This document shows, piece after piece, positions 52,025 to 60,018 of a stretch of DNA of 64,000 nt (its first letter is position 1; every line of letters starts with the position of its first letter). The stretch covers positions 1-64,000 of the forward strand of contig JBGSYJ010000069.1 of the NCBI GenBank assembly GCA_041750915.1. The letters are read 5' to 3'. Position numbers and translations under genes: made by a program. The notes under the pieces were generated by a model that saw only the letters and a program-made list of their open reading frames with translations, ran no database searches and was not told the origin of the DNA. This DNA comes from JBGSYJ01 sp041750915. Lineage in GTDB: Bacteria > Acidobacteriota > Thermoanaerobaculia > Gp7-AA8.

Positions 52025-52139
52025 CTGGTCCGGTTGCCGGGGGTTCGTGCGAGTAACGAATCCCACTGCTCGCGCAGCCCCGTCTTTCCGCACAAGTTCT
52101 CAATCTGCTGTAGAGTTCGTCGAAACAGGGAGGCCGAAG

Positions 52140-52574
52140 ATGATTGACGAGTTCCGCGGATTCCTCACCAAGACCAACGCGCTCGCCCTGGCAATCGGCG
52201 TCATCATCGGTGGCGCCGTCGGTGCCGTCGTCAGCTCGCTCGCCAACGACATCCTGATGCCGATCATCAGCCTCGTTCTACCGGCGGGGGACTGGCGTGA
52301 GGCGAAGTACGTGCTTTCCAGCACGACGGACGCCGCGGGAGTAGTCTCAGAGAGCGCGATTCTCTACGGCCAGTTCGCGGCCGCCGTGCTCGACTTCATC
52401 ATCATCTCGTTCGTTGTCTTCATCATCGTGAAGCGCCTCGTCAAGCCGGCGCCTGAACCGGCGACTCCGCAGATGCGAAAGTGTCCCGAGTGTCTCGAGA
52501 TGATCCCGGAGGAGGCCCGCCGCTGCCGCGCGTGCACGTCAACCATCGCACCGGGATCGCAGCCAGCGGTCTGA
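52140..52574 (+). CDS. mscL: large-conductance mechanosensitive channel with C-terminal zinc ribbon
   Basis: Inner-membrane tension-gated channel of 144 residues. It has the amphipathic N-terminus and TM1 (MIDEFRGFLTKTNALALAIG) with the pore glycines, the periplasmic loop, and TM2 (about residues 79-98). After TM2 comes a Pro-rich linker and a zinc ribbon with Cys115/Cys118 and Cys129/Cys132 in place of the usual C-terminal helix bundle; actinobacterial MscL proteins show the same tail. GGGAGG lies six bases before the ATG. A near-identical 5'-truncated copy lies at 38731-39100. Confidence 0.93.
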   Translation: MIDEFRGFLTKTNALALAIGVIIGGAVGAVVSSLANDILMPIISLVLPAGDWREAKYVLSSTTDAAGVVSESAILYGQFAAAVLDFIIISFVVFIIVKRLVKPAPEPATPQMRKCPECLEMIPEEARRCRACTSTIAPGSQPAV

Positions 52575-52613
52575 CGCCACCAGCGCGTCAACTCAAGACC
52601 TGCGCAGGAGCAA

Positions 52614-52701
52614 GTGTCATCCTGAGCGTAGCGAAGGATCCCCATACTATTGGCTGGATCGCAGGGCTTCAGGGGATCCTTCGCTGCGCTCAGGATGACA
52701 C
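52614..52701. repeat. paired-arm repeat, CATCCTGAGCGTAGCGAAGG type
   Basis: Inverted arms 52614-52643 and 52672-52701 around a spacer of about 28 nt, between convergent mscL and the SMP-30-like gene. It is absent from the duplicated copy near 39.1 kb, where mscL and the next gene end are only a few bases apart. Confidence 0.9.
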
Positions 52702-52747
52702 CTTGTGGCTCGAGGTGACGCCATTGCGTCCTGAAGCCCTCTCTGTA

Positions 52748-54460
52748 TCACTCGAACGTCGACGCGTTCGCGACGCGCTTCCATGCGCCGTTGTGCCGCT
52801 GATAGATCATGATTCCGGCGTAGACGAAGTTCCGCTCGGTGTCAGGGCCTTCCGCTGACCGGACTACCCGTCTGACCTTCGTGCGCGACAGTACCCAACC
52901 CATCGATCCATCGTCCGAGAGGCGAACGACCGGTTCTTCGAGATTCTCGTACTCGAGGTACTCGGCGCCGTCGAAGTAGCGCTCGAAGAACCTGCGGACG
53001 TCATCACTGCCCGAGCGCTGGATCTTTCCTCCGCTCGCCGATACAAAGGTTTCGCCCGTCGTGTCGCCGATCCAGGCGGCGTCGCGTTCGAAGTGTGAGC
53101 GGATTTCCTCTGCGTGCATCTTCAGCAGCGAGCGCATCGCGTCGTCGCCCGCGACCTGGTCGTTCGGCGGCAGATCGATCGGCAAACGAAGGATGACTGT
53201 GTCTTTCAGTTTCCCGATCGGCCAGATCTTCCCATCAGCGAACGATCGCAGCTGGCTCCCGGCGACGTAAACCAGGTCGTTTCCGACGATAGTTCCTGTG
53301 AGTGGAAAGTCATAAAGAGGATGGTCCTGCTCGAGGACGGCGAACCGGGTCACCCGCGACATGTCGTCACTGAGCCAGGCGCGCACGACGCGGCGCGGAT
53401 CTGAGCCCTGAACGCCGATGAGGCTCCCTTCGTGAAAATAAAGCCCGTCGATGGCGCCGAGCGTCGCTCCATGAGGAACGTCGATCAGCGTTCGTTTTTT
53501 TGTCGCGATGTCGAAGCCGACGACGCCATCGAAATGCGAGGCGGCGAAGAGCGTCCTGCCGTCGGGTGTCATCGTGATGCCGTTGAACCAGGAGCCGTCC
53601 GGCGGGACAAACTGCTCGACCGACTGCGAGCCTGCACGCAGACGGAAGAGCCCATCCCCTCCGGCGGTGGCGTAAACATCGCCATTCGGCACGAGAACCA
53701 GGTCGTTGAAGCAGAACGGCCGTTCGGCGGAGCCGTGGGGGCCGGGATATTTCGCGATCAACTTCCCGCTGTCGAGCTCGAATCGGAAGATCGCGGCCTG
53801 TCCTTTCGTCGGAATGTGCGGAACTTCCATGGGCGGGCTATCGATGTTGCAGGAGTTCGCCCAGAGCTCGCGCCGGGAAGGGTCGATCTTCATCCCCAGC
53901 ACTCCCCAGAGTCCGTCGCGGCGTGAGGGGATGAAGTCGGACACTTCGCCGCTGGCTGACACGCGAACGATCTTGCTTTTGTACATGCTGCCGACATAGA
54001 AGTTGCCGCCCTTCGCGTCAAGGGCGATGTTTTCGGGGATCAGATCCTTCTCGAGGAGAAACTCCGTCTCGCTGCGGATGATGGGCGCGGTCCGCGCGCG
54101 CATGAGACCTGCCAGCTTCTGGAACCGCGGATCGCTCCTCACCGTGTCCCACGCAGCGTCGTGCTCGTCGAATCTCATTCCGAAGTCGGTTGCGGTGGCC
54201 AGCTCGCGCAACGCATCGTCGACTCTTCCGGCCCGGACGAGGGCGCGGGAGAGTGCCAGTCGCGTCGATACGGTGCGGGGGAGAACGTTAAGGACCCGCC
54301 GGTAGAGATCCGCAGCTTCGATGAAGCGGCCTTGTTCGTACTCTTTGCCCGCGCGCTGTGACAGCTCGATGGGGTTCTCGGTCGCTGGTTTCTCCTCGCC
54401 CGTTGCGGCGGGGGTAAAGGCCGTGACGAGTACGAGTGAAACGAGCAGAGTGCGCAGCAT
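52748..54460 (-). CDS. TPR / SMP-30-like propeller / NTF2-like fusion, exported
   Basis: Exported protein of 570 residues with three parts. After the signal peptide (LLVSLVLVTAFTPAATG) come tetratricopeptide-like helices (about 33-115: GKEYEQGRFIEAADLYRRVL). Residues 130-430 form an SMP-30/gluconolactonase-type beta-propeller (ENIALDAKGGNFYVGSMYKS, FNDLVLVPNGDVYATAGGDG, WFNGITMTPDGRTLFAASH). The last 135 residues are NTF2-like (SLLKMHAEEIRSHFERDAAW). The propeller could bind or hydrolyse a lactone; the metal ligands cannot be checked by eye. The final part is the region duplicated at 39.1 kb. Confidence 0.82.
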   Translation of the reverse strand: MLRTLLVSLVLVTAFTPAATGEEKPATENPIELSQRAGKEYEQGRFIEAADLYRRVLNVLPRTVSTRLALSRALVRAGRVDDALRELATATDFGMRFDEHDAAWDTVRSDPRFQKLAGLMRARTAPIIRSETEFLLEKDLIPENIALDAKGGNFYVGSMYKSKIVRVSASGEVSDFIPSRRDGLWGVLGMKIDPSRRELWANSCNIDSPPMEVPHIPTKGQAAIFRFELDSGKLIAKYPGPHGSAERPFCFNDLVLVPNGDVYATAGGDGLFRLRAGSQSVEQFVPPDGSWFNGITMTPDGRTLFAASHFDGVVGFDIATKKRTLIDVPHGATLGAIDGLYFHEGSLIGVQGSDPRRVVRAWLSDDMSRVTRFAVLEQDHPLYDFPLTGTIVGNDLVYVAGSQLRSFADGKIWPIGKLKDTVILRLPIDLPPNDQVAGDDAMRSLLKMHAEEIRSHFERDAAWIGDTTGETFVSASGGKIQRSGSDDVRRFFERYFDGAEYLEYENLEEPVVRLSDDGSMGWVLSRTKVRRVVRSAEGPDTERNFVYAGIMIYQRHNGAWKRVANASTFE

Positions 54461-54557
54461 GATCCCTCCGTTGATTCAGGTGTGGCGTTTGTTGTAACGC
54501 ACGTCCGCCGGTCGCGGGAAGGGGGTTCACCGTTTTGTGATTGCAGTGAGTAGCGAC

Positions 54558-54749
54558 TTCCCTCTCCCCGCGAAGTCGGGGAGAGGGTGGCGCGCGGGAG
54601 TCGAGACGACTTTTCGGTTCCGACAGTTCCGCGCGCCGGGAGAGGGGCGTCCAGGGCTTGCAGCGACTTACTCCAGTTGGCAACATTGGAATGGCCTGCT
54701 CGGCCCCTCACCCCTTGCCCCTCTCCCCGTTCACACGGGGAGAGGGGAA
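54558..54749. repeat. 192-bp composite CCCTCTCCCC element, inverted copy
   Basis: Reverse complement of the element at 34287-34478: the same three palindromic modules in the same order, with diverged inter-module sequence. No gene is visible in 54461-54811, which contains this element followed by the heptamer array at 54777-54811. Confidence 0.85.
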
Positions 54750-54776
54750 TCGCGCGACGTCGACGTGGGCGGTTCC

Positions 54777-54811
54777 ACTCAGAACTCACAACTCAGAACT
54801 CACAACTCGGC
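54777..54811. repeat. ACTCAGA heptamer array
   Basis: Five 7-nt units alternate ACTCAGA and ACTCACA, ending ACTCGGC, and stop one base before the stop codon of the gene at 54812. Confidence 0.8.
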
Positions 54812-56524
54812 TTACAGGTCGCGCTGAACCGTGAAGAGGGGCCAGGAACCGAGGTCGCCGAGGGAGGCGAGATCGCGGGGCGTGAACTCGAGACCGGAGC
54901 CGGCGACGAGGTCGCGAACGGTGTTCGAAACGAGAATCTCGCCCGGCTTCGCGAGCTGCGTAATCTTTTCAGCCGCTGCGACGGCAACTCCGCCGATTCC
55001 GCCTTCGAGAATTTCGCACTCCCCGGTGTGCAACGCGCCGGCGAGCGAGATGCCGGCCTTGTCGGCGGCATCGAGTATTCCCCGCGCACATCGGATTGCG
55101 CGTGCAGGACCGTCGAAGTATGCGAGCAGCCCCTCGCCGATCCGGCTGACCTTCTTTCCCTGGAACCACGACACTTCGATGGATGTCTGATAGTCGAAGC
55201 GTTCGATGCCGGGAATGACTCGATCGCCCTCGATGCGGAAGAACAGAAGCGTGGCGAGCATCCGCGAGGCATCGGGCGCCGTGCCGAGCCCGGTAACGAA
55301 TCGCTCGATCTCGTCCAGGATCGAATCCTGATCACCGACGAATGGCAGATGATCGTTTCCAGGCAACTCGATGAACTGAGCGCCTGGAATCCGCTCGGCG
55401 ATGTAACGTCCTTCTTCAATTCGGAGGCACTGATCGTCGGTGCGATGGATCACGAGTGTCGGCACCCGGATGCTCGGAAGAACCTGACGGATGTCGATGT
55501 CGGCATTCATTCTCGTCAGTGCGGCGGCGGCGCCGGGGCTTGCTCCCATCCTCAGATAGGTTGACCACCACCGCCGGAACTCGGGGTCGTTCGCGAGGCT
55601 CGGCGCCCGCTCGTTGATCCCGACCGGTCCGCCCCATTCGCGCTCGAGTGTTGCGATGAACGATTCACGCTGCTCCGCGGTCGGGCCCCACGGATAATCC
55701 TCGGCCCAGAGTCTTCGCGCATATCCGCCAATGATCACGACGCCTGCTGTATGTTCCGGGTAGGTTCCCGCGAAGAGACAACTCATCGTGCCGCCCTCGG
55801 AAACGCCGATTAGGATCGCCCTTCGGGAACCTGCGGCCTGCATCACAGCCCGCAGATCGTCCATTCTCTGTTCCAGGGTGGGGAGCTGGGACAGAGGCAC
55901 GCTGTCCGAAAGCCCGGTGCCTCGCTTGTCTAGAAGGATCAGTCTGGAGAAGCTCGCGAGGCGTCGGAGAAAACTCGCGAAGGATGGTTCCGCCCAGAAC
56001 ATCTCCAGATGCGAGACCCACCCCATGACGAAAACGATGTCCACAGGACCGTCTCCGACGATCTGATAGGCGATGTTCACATCCCCGCTTCTTGCGTAGC
56101 GGGTGAGGGGCATGCCCTGACGGTCTGGTGAATGGTCAAGGGAGACATCGGGAACGGCGTGCGAATGGGTGGAAAGCAGGGGCGCCTGAGGCTCGCTCGT
56201 CAGACGGATAACGGGCGCGACGAAGCGGTAGCCGCGCCGGGAGACGGTCTGTACGTAGTTGTTTTCCGGGTCGACGGCGGCGATCGCTTTCCTGACGAGC
56301 GAGATGTTCTGAGCGAGATTGTTTTCGTCGACGAAGCTGTCGGGCCAGAGTCTGCTGATCAGCTCCTCCTTGGCGATGATCGTCCCGGCCCGCTCGACCA
56401 GAAGCAGCAGCGTTTCGAATGCTTTCGGAGTCAGCGAGATCTCGCTGGTTCCGGAGGCGAGGATGCCCTGGTCGCGGTCCATTCTGAACGGGCCGAATGA
56501 ATAGATGATGGGCTGCTGCTCCAT
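54812..56524 (-). CDS. wHTH / alpha-beta hydrolase / degenerate cyclase fusion regulator
   Basis: Three-domain protein of 570 residues with no signal or membrane segment, thus cytosolic. Residues 8-105 are an OmpR/CadC-type winged helix (FRMDRDQGILA, LTPKAFETLLLLVERAG, VQTVSRRGYRFVAPV). Residues 140-410 are an alpha/beta hydrolase with VFVMGWVSHLEMFW, LLDKRGTGLSDS, the nucleophile Ser242 in LIGVSEGGTM and a C-terminal His near GNDHLPF. Residues 425-565 match class III nucleotide cyclases (YFDGPARAIRCARGI, ALHTGECE), but both metal aspartates are changed: the first lies in FFRIEGDR instead of TDIVGST, the second is Glu in RIGEGLLA instead of TGDGFLA. The protein probably binds a small ester or lactone and regulates transcription. 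It diverges from the methyltransferase gene. Confidence 0.85.
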   Translation of the reverse strand: MEQQPIIYSFGPFRMDRDQGILASGTSEISLTPKAFETLLLLVERAGTIIAKEELISRLWPDSFVDENNLAQNISLVRKAIAAVDPENNYVQTVSRRGYRFVAPVIRLTSEPQAPLLSTHSHAVPDVSLDHSPDRQGMPLTRYARSGDVNIAYQIVGDGPVDIVFVMGWVSHLEMFWAEPSFASFLRRLASFSRLILLDKRGTGLSDSVPLSQLPTLEQRMDDLRAVMQAAGSRRAILIGVSEGGTMSCLFAGTYPEHTAGVVIIGGYARRLWAEDYPWGPTAEQRESFIATLEREWGGPVGINERAPSLANDPEFRRWWSTYLRMGASPGAAAALTRMNADIDIRQVLPSIRVPTLVIHRTDDQCLRIEEGRYIAERIPGAQFIELPGNDHLPFVGDQDSILDEIERFVTGLGTAPDASRMLATLLFFRIEGDRVIPGIERFDYQTSIEVSWFQGKKVSRIGEGLLAYFDGPARAIRCARGILDAADKAGISLAGALHTGECEILEGGIGGVAVAAAEKITQLAKPGEILVSNTVRDLVAGSGLEFTPRDLASLGDLGSWPLFTVQRDL

Positions 56525-56655
56525 GAGCCTGTCCTCAGAAATTTCTCAACGGCATTTCATAGAGCCCTCAGGACTCCGGGCCGGAGACGAACTACCTTGT
56601 TTGTCGAGCGGTAGGTGGATTGTACCGCACGATGAGCGAGGAAAAGGAGCGACCC

Positions 56656-57729
56656 ATGTCGGTTCAAACCATAGTGAAAAGAAGCGCCGAGGATACATTC
56701 GCTGAGAGGATGCGGCTTCATCTGACGGGCGCTGCGGTATCGATGATGACGAGCGTCGGATATCAGACGGGCCTCTTTGAAAAGATGGCGGAGCTGCCGC
56801 CTTCGACCAGCCTCGAGATTGCGGCTGCTGCCGGGCTTCAGGAGCGGTACGTTCGGGAGTGGCTCTCGGCGATGGCGTCAGCCGGCGTTCTTACCTACGA
56901 CCCCGCGGATGGAACCTTCGCGCTTCCAGCTTCCCATGTCCGCACTCTGACTCAAATGGGCGGGGCTGAGAACGCCGGCCCGACGGCCCGGCTGCTCGCG
57001 TCCATCGGAGCGACGGAGCATCGTCTGATCAGTGCTTTCCGCGATGGTGGCGGGGTGAGCTACGGGCAGTTCCGAAACCTCGAAGCGATTATCGCGGAGA
57101 CGGGAGATCCGGTTCTCTGTTCACGGCTGGATGCGATCGTGGAAGTCTCCCCATCGCTCCGTGAGCGGTTGCGGGCTGGGATCGAAGTGCTGGACCTCGG
57201 TTGCGGGAGAGGGCGGGCGATGATGCTTCTCGCGCGGCGGTTTCCGCGCAGCCGCTTCGTCGGCATCGACTTGTCGCTATCGTCCATTCAGGCCGCCCGT
57301 CAGGAAGCCGAGGAGCATGGACTTCAGAACGTCTCCTTCCAGGTCGGCGATGCAGCGGTGCTTTCGGATGAAGGCCGATTCGGTCTGGTTCTGACATTCA
57401 ATTCCATGCATGAGCAGGCTCGACCCGAGGCGGTGCTGCGGGCGATCTATCGGTCGATGAAAAAGGGAGCGATGTATCTGATGATCGAGCCCGATGGCTC
57501 GTCGCATCTCGAGGAGAATCTCGACATGCCGTTGTCCACAGTGCTCTACACGATCTCGTGCTTCCTCTCGCTTCCGGTCTCCCATGCAGCGGGAGGCGAA
57601 GGGCTCGGGATGCTGTGGGGCCGGGAGAATGCAGTCGCGATGCTTCGGGCGACAGGCTTTTCCGAGATCCGGGTCGAGCCGCTGGCGGACGACCCGATCA
57701 ATGCGTGCTTCGTCTCGACGAAGCTTTAG
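56656..57729 (+). CDS. SAM-dependent methyltransferase with N-terminal wHTH
   Basis: Cytosolic protein of 357 residues from ATG 56656, which has AAGGAG at six bases. The N-terminal 90 residues are a winged-helix dimerisation domain of the type found in Rv2258c-like and O-methyltransferase proteins (SLEIAAAAGLQERYVREWLS). The methyltransferase core has the SAM motif VLDLGCGRGRAMMLLARRFP (about 178-197) with Asp in FVGIDLS, then motif II-like LVLTFNSMHE. It probably methylates a small molecule, but neither substrate nor pathway can be deduced. It diverges from the wHTH/hydrolase regulator, which may control it. Confidence 0.82.
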   Translation: MSVQTIVKRSAEDTFAERMRLHLTGAAVSMMTSVGYQTGLFEKMAELPPSTSLEIAAAAGLQERYVREWLSAMASAGVLTYDPADGTFALPASHVRTLTQMGGAENAGPTARLLASIGATEHRLISAFRDGGGVSYGQFRNLEAIIAETGDPVLCSRLDAIVEVSPSLRERLRAGIEVLDLGCGRGRAMMLLARRFPRSRFVGIDLSLSSIQAARQEAEEHGLQNVSFQVGDAAVLSDEGRFGLVLTFNSMHEQARPEAVLRAIYRSMKKGAMYLMIEPDGSSHLEENLDMPLSTVLYTISCFLSLPVSHAAGGEGLGMLWGRENAVAMLRATGFSEIRVEPLADDPINACFVSTKL

Positions 57730-57825
57730 GGGGGAAGTACCTGAACGGAGATCTGTCGGATTCGTCATCCCGAGCAAGCTCCCACCCGCACGACCAGGCT
57801 GCTAATGAACCCTACCGGCGAATGA

Positions 57826-57914
57826 GTGTCATCCTGTGCGCAGCGAAGGATCCCACTCCGCGAGGCGGTAAGGCAGGTCTTCAGGGGATCCTTCGCTGCG
57901 CTCAGGATGACACC
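57826..57914. repeat. paired-arm repeat, CATCCTGTGCGCAGCGAAGG type
   Basis: Inverted arms 57826-57856 and 57882-57914. Broken flanks of the 160-bp family surround it (CATCCCGAGCAAGC at 57767, CTACTCGGGATGACC at 57954), so one element may have inserted into another. The rest of 57730-58069 contains no gene. Confidence 0.85.
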
Positions 57915-58007
57915 CGCTGTTCATCGCTCGCTTCAATGGCCCTGCCATCCACCTACTCGGGATGACCCCTCGTTCATCGCCAATGTGACCTGCTCGGGTG
58001 GCGGCTC

Positions 58008-58042
58008 CTGTCTACTGTCTTCTGTGTGCTGTCTACTCTCCC
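58008..58042. repeat. CTGTCTA heptamer array
   Basis: Five 7-nt units: CTGTCTA, CTGTCTT, CTGTGTG, CTGTCTA, CTCTCCC. The array lies 28 bases before the phosphatase start. Confidence 0.8.
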
Positions 58043-58069
58043 GCCGTCTGTGTAATCATTCCAGAAAGC

Positions 58070-59458
58070 ATGCCGGTTACCCCCTTCACGATCGAAGAGC
58101 TCGCCCGACTCAGCGATGAGGAAGCGCTCCGTAGCTCCTCCAATGCGGCCATTCTCAAAGCGCTCCGGTGGGTGCTCCGTTTCTTCTTCGTCGTTTCTCT
58201 CGTGGAGTGGCTGACCGCTTCGCAGGGCACCGGTCCAGCCGGAGTCGCAATCGTCAACCTGCTGGTCGTCGTCGGCCTTCTTTTGGGATTCAGACGACTG
58301 ACGAGTCCGAAGAAAGGCCTGGGCAGAAGGCTGTCCTGGTTCGAGCCGCTGGCGCGTCTGCTGCGGGTTCAGTCGCGGGGAGTCGCCTCGACCTATCTCG
58401 TGCTTCAGTTGTGGATGGTGATGCTGTTTACTTCGGGAGGAAGCGGCATCATCCCCTGGCTGGTTCTGTTCCCGCAGATCGTTCTGTTGTTCCGCTTCGG
58501 ACCGGCGGAACGCTTCGCGCTCCATGCGATCTTCATTCTTTCGGCGGTCGTCGGATGGTTGGCTCCGCTGATTCTCGATCTGTCGAACGCAAGGTTCGAA
58601 CACGTCGTTTCCGCAACGGTTGCGAACGCCGTTGCGCTCGGCGTCGGCCTGTACATCGCCCGCCGCATCAGCCGCAGATTTCTCGCCGAGTGGAGAGAAG
58701 CGAGGGGCGGCGCGCGGGAGCAAATCCGGATGCGGCAGGAACTCGAGTCGGCCCGTGAGATCCAGCTGAGCATGCTCCCGCGGGAGACGCCGGAGCTCGA
58801 ATGGGTCGATCTCGCGAGCGTCTCGATTCCCGCGACGGAAGTTGGCGGCGATTACTACGACTTCTTTTTCCCGTCTGCGAACCGGCTGGTTCTGGTCTCC
58901 GCGGACGTTGCCGGTCACGGTCTGGGAAGTGGTCTCGTGCTGTCGGGAGTTCGAAGCGGACTCGCGCTTCTCGCTGACGAGCTGGATCATCCGGAGCTCG
59001 TCATGGGCAGGCTCCACCGCATGCTCCGCAAGACGACGGGAACGCGGATGCTCGTCACGATGGCGCTCCTGTCGCTCGACCCGGAAACGATGGGGGCTCG
59101 ATACGCGACGGCTGGGCATCCACCCCTGCTGATCCGGAGGGCAGGAACGGGGAAGGTGGACGAAGTCCTGCGAAGCTCCCTTCCACTCGGGGCTGCGATG
59201 TCGGCGGATTATGTCGTCGACGAGATTCCTTTCGGATCGGGCGACGTATTCATCCTGCACACGGACGGAGTTTATGAGATGCGCAACAACGCGGGAGATG
59301 CGTACGGGCTCGACCGGCTCGCGGCGGTTCTCGGGGAGCAGGACGACTCGACGACCGCACGGGAAGTGCGGGACGCGATCCTCCGTGACGTGTTCGCGTT
59401 CCGTGACCATGCGCCGCAGGAGGATGACCTGACGCTGGTCGTGGCGAAGGTGCGATAA
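58070..59458 (+). CDS. membrane PP2C-type (SpoIIE) serine phosphatase
   Basis: Protein phosphatase of 462 residues. About five hydrophobic segments occur between residues 30 and 210 and anchor it in the inner membrane; a short coiled-coil (about 220-240) follows. The PP2C domain begins ESAREIQLSMLPRETPELEW. The metal Asp lies in EVGGDYYDFFF, with VSADVAGHGLGSGLV and YATAGHPPLLIRR after it, and ends PQEDDLTLVVAKVR, where the last Asp ligands sit. RsbU-like phosphatases act on anti-sigma antagonists. No STAS or kinase partner is adjacent; the next gene but one is a Ser/Thr kinase. ATG 58070 avoids repeat-derived upstream codons. Confidence 0.9.
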   Translation: MPVTPFTIEELARLSDEEALRSSSNAAILKALRWVLRFFFVVSLVEWLTASQGTGPAGVAIVNLLVVVGLLLGFRRLTSPKKGLGRRLSWFEPLARLLRVQSRGVASTYLVLQLWMVMLFTSGGSGIIPWLVLFPQIVLLFRFGPAERFALHAIFILSAVVGWLAPLILDLSNARFEHVVSATVANAVALGVGLYIARRISRRFLAEWREARGGAREQIRMRQELESAREIQLSMLPRETPELEWVDLASVSIPATEVGGDYYDFFFPSANRLVLVSADVAGHGLGSGLVLSGVRSGLALLADELDHPELVMGRLHRMLRKTTGTRMLVTMALLSLDPETMGARYATAGHPPLLIRRAGTGKVDEVLRSSLPLGAAMSADYVVDEIPFGSGDVFILHTDGVYEMRNNAGDAYGLDRLAAVLGEQDDSTTAREVRDAILRDVFAFRDHAPQEDDLTLVVAKVR

Positions 59459-59488
59459 GCAGTTCTGAGTACTGCCAGGGCGGCGGTG

Positions 59489-59525
59489 CCCCTCTCCCGG
59501 CGGGAGAGGGGTCAGGGGTGAGGGA
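59489..59525. repeat. left 37-bp inverted repeat of DUF559 cassette
   Basis: A 37-nt CCCTCTCCCC unit, perfect reverse complement of 59908-59944. It has an internal CCCCTCTCCCG/CGGGAGAGGGG hairpin. The last four codons and stop of the DUF559 gene (LPHP then TGA) lie within it. Confidence 0.95.
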
Positions 59526-59886
59526 GCTTCTTCAGCGCCTCAACCAAACGCTTGATCCGATCGAGCACGATTTCCGGATTTACGAGCAGCTCTTCATTCT
59601 CGATTCGAGTCAGGGTGTAACCGCGATCCTGAAGGTACTGCGTGCGATGCGCGTCGGACGATTGAACGGACAGATCAAAGTGACCGTCGCCGTCGAGCTC
59701 GATGATGAGCCTAACTTCTTCGCAGCAGAAATCAACGATGTAATGTCCGATCTCGAATTGTCTCTGAAACTTCAGATTCATAAAGCGGCGTCCGCGGAGT
59801 GCGGACCACATCGCGCGTTCTGCCGGGGTCTGTCGCCTTCGAAGTTCGCGGGCTCTTTGGACGAGCTTGTGAGATTCGTGATGCAT
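59512..59886 (-). CDS. DUF559 (Vsr-like endonuclease fold) protein
   Basis: Small protein of 124 residues of the DUF559 family, whose fold is close to very-short-patch-repair and other PD-(D/E)XK nucleases. The N-terminal helix has LRRRQTPAERAMWSAL, followed by NLKFQRQFEIGHYIVDFCC, the core RLIIELDGDGHF (Asp52, Glu63, Asp65) and the C-terminal TRIENEELLVNPE. These acidic residues are the expected metal-binding set. The gene lies entirely between perfect 37-bp inverted repeats, and its last codons are repeat-derived. A similar but broken gene lies at 16488-16873 with its own inverted flanks. DUF559 proteins have no established cellular role that I can cite. Confidence 0.9.
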   Translation of the reverse strand: MHHESHKLVQRARELRRRQTPAERAMWSALRGRRFMNLKFQRQFEIGHYIVDFCCEEVRLIIELDGDGHFDLSVQSSDAHRTQYLQDRGYTLTRIENEELLVNPEIVLDRIKRLVEALKKLPHP

Positions 59887-59907
59887 GAGCGTGATCGTAC
59901 CTCGGGT

Positions 59908-59944
59908 TCCCTCACCCCTGACCCCTCTCCCGCCGGGAGAGGGG
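59908..59944. repeat. right 37-bp inverted repeat of DUF559 cassette
   Basis: Reverse complement of 59489-59525 at all 37 positions. It begins 21 bases upstream of the DUF559 start codon, so the promoter of that gene must lie in or beyond it. An identical sequence occurs inside the M56 gene at 48996. Confidence 0.95.
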
Positions 59945-60018
59945 AACCGCCACCCTGCTGTGCACCGTGATAGGATTCAAACCTTCAATCTCCAAATGCT
60001 GAGAGGCCATCACGCGAC

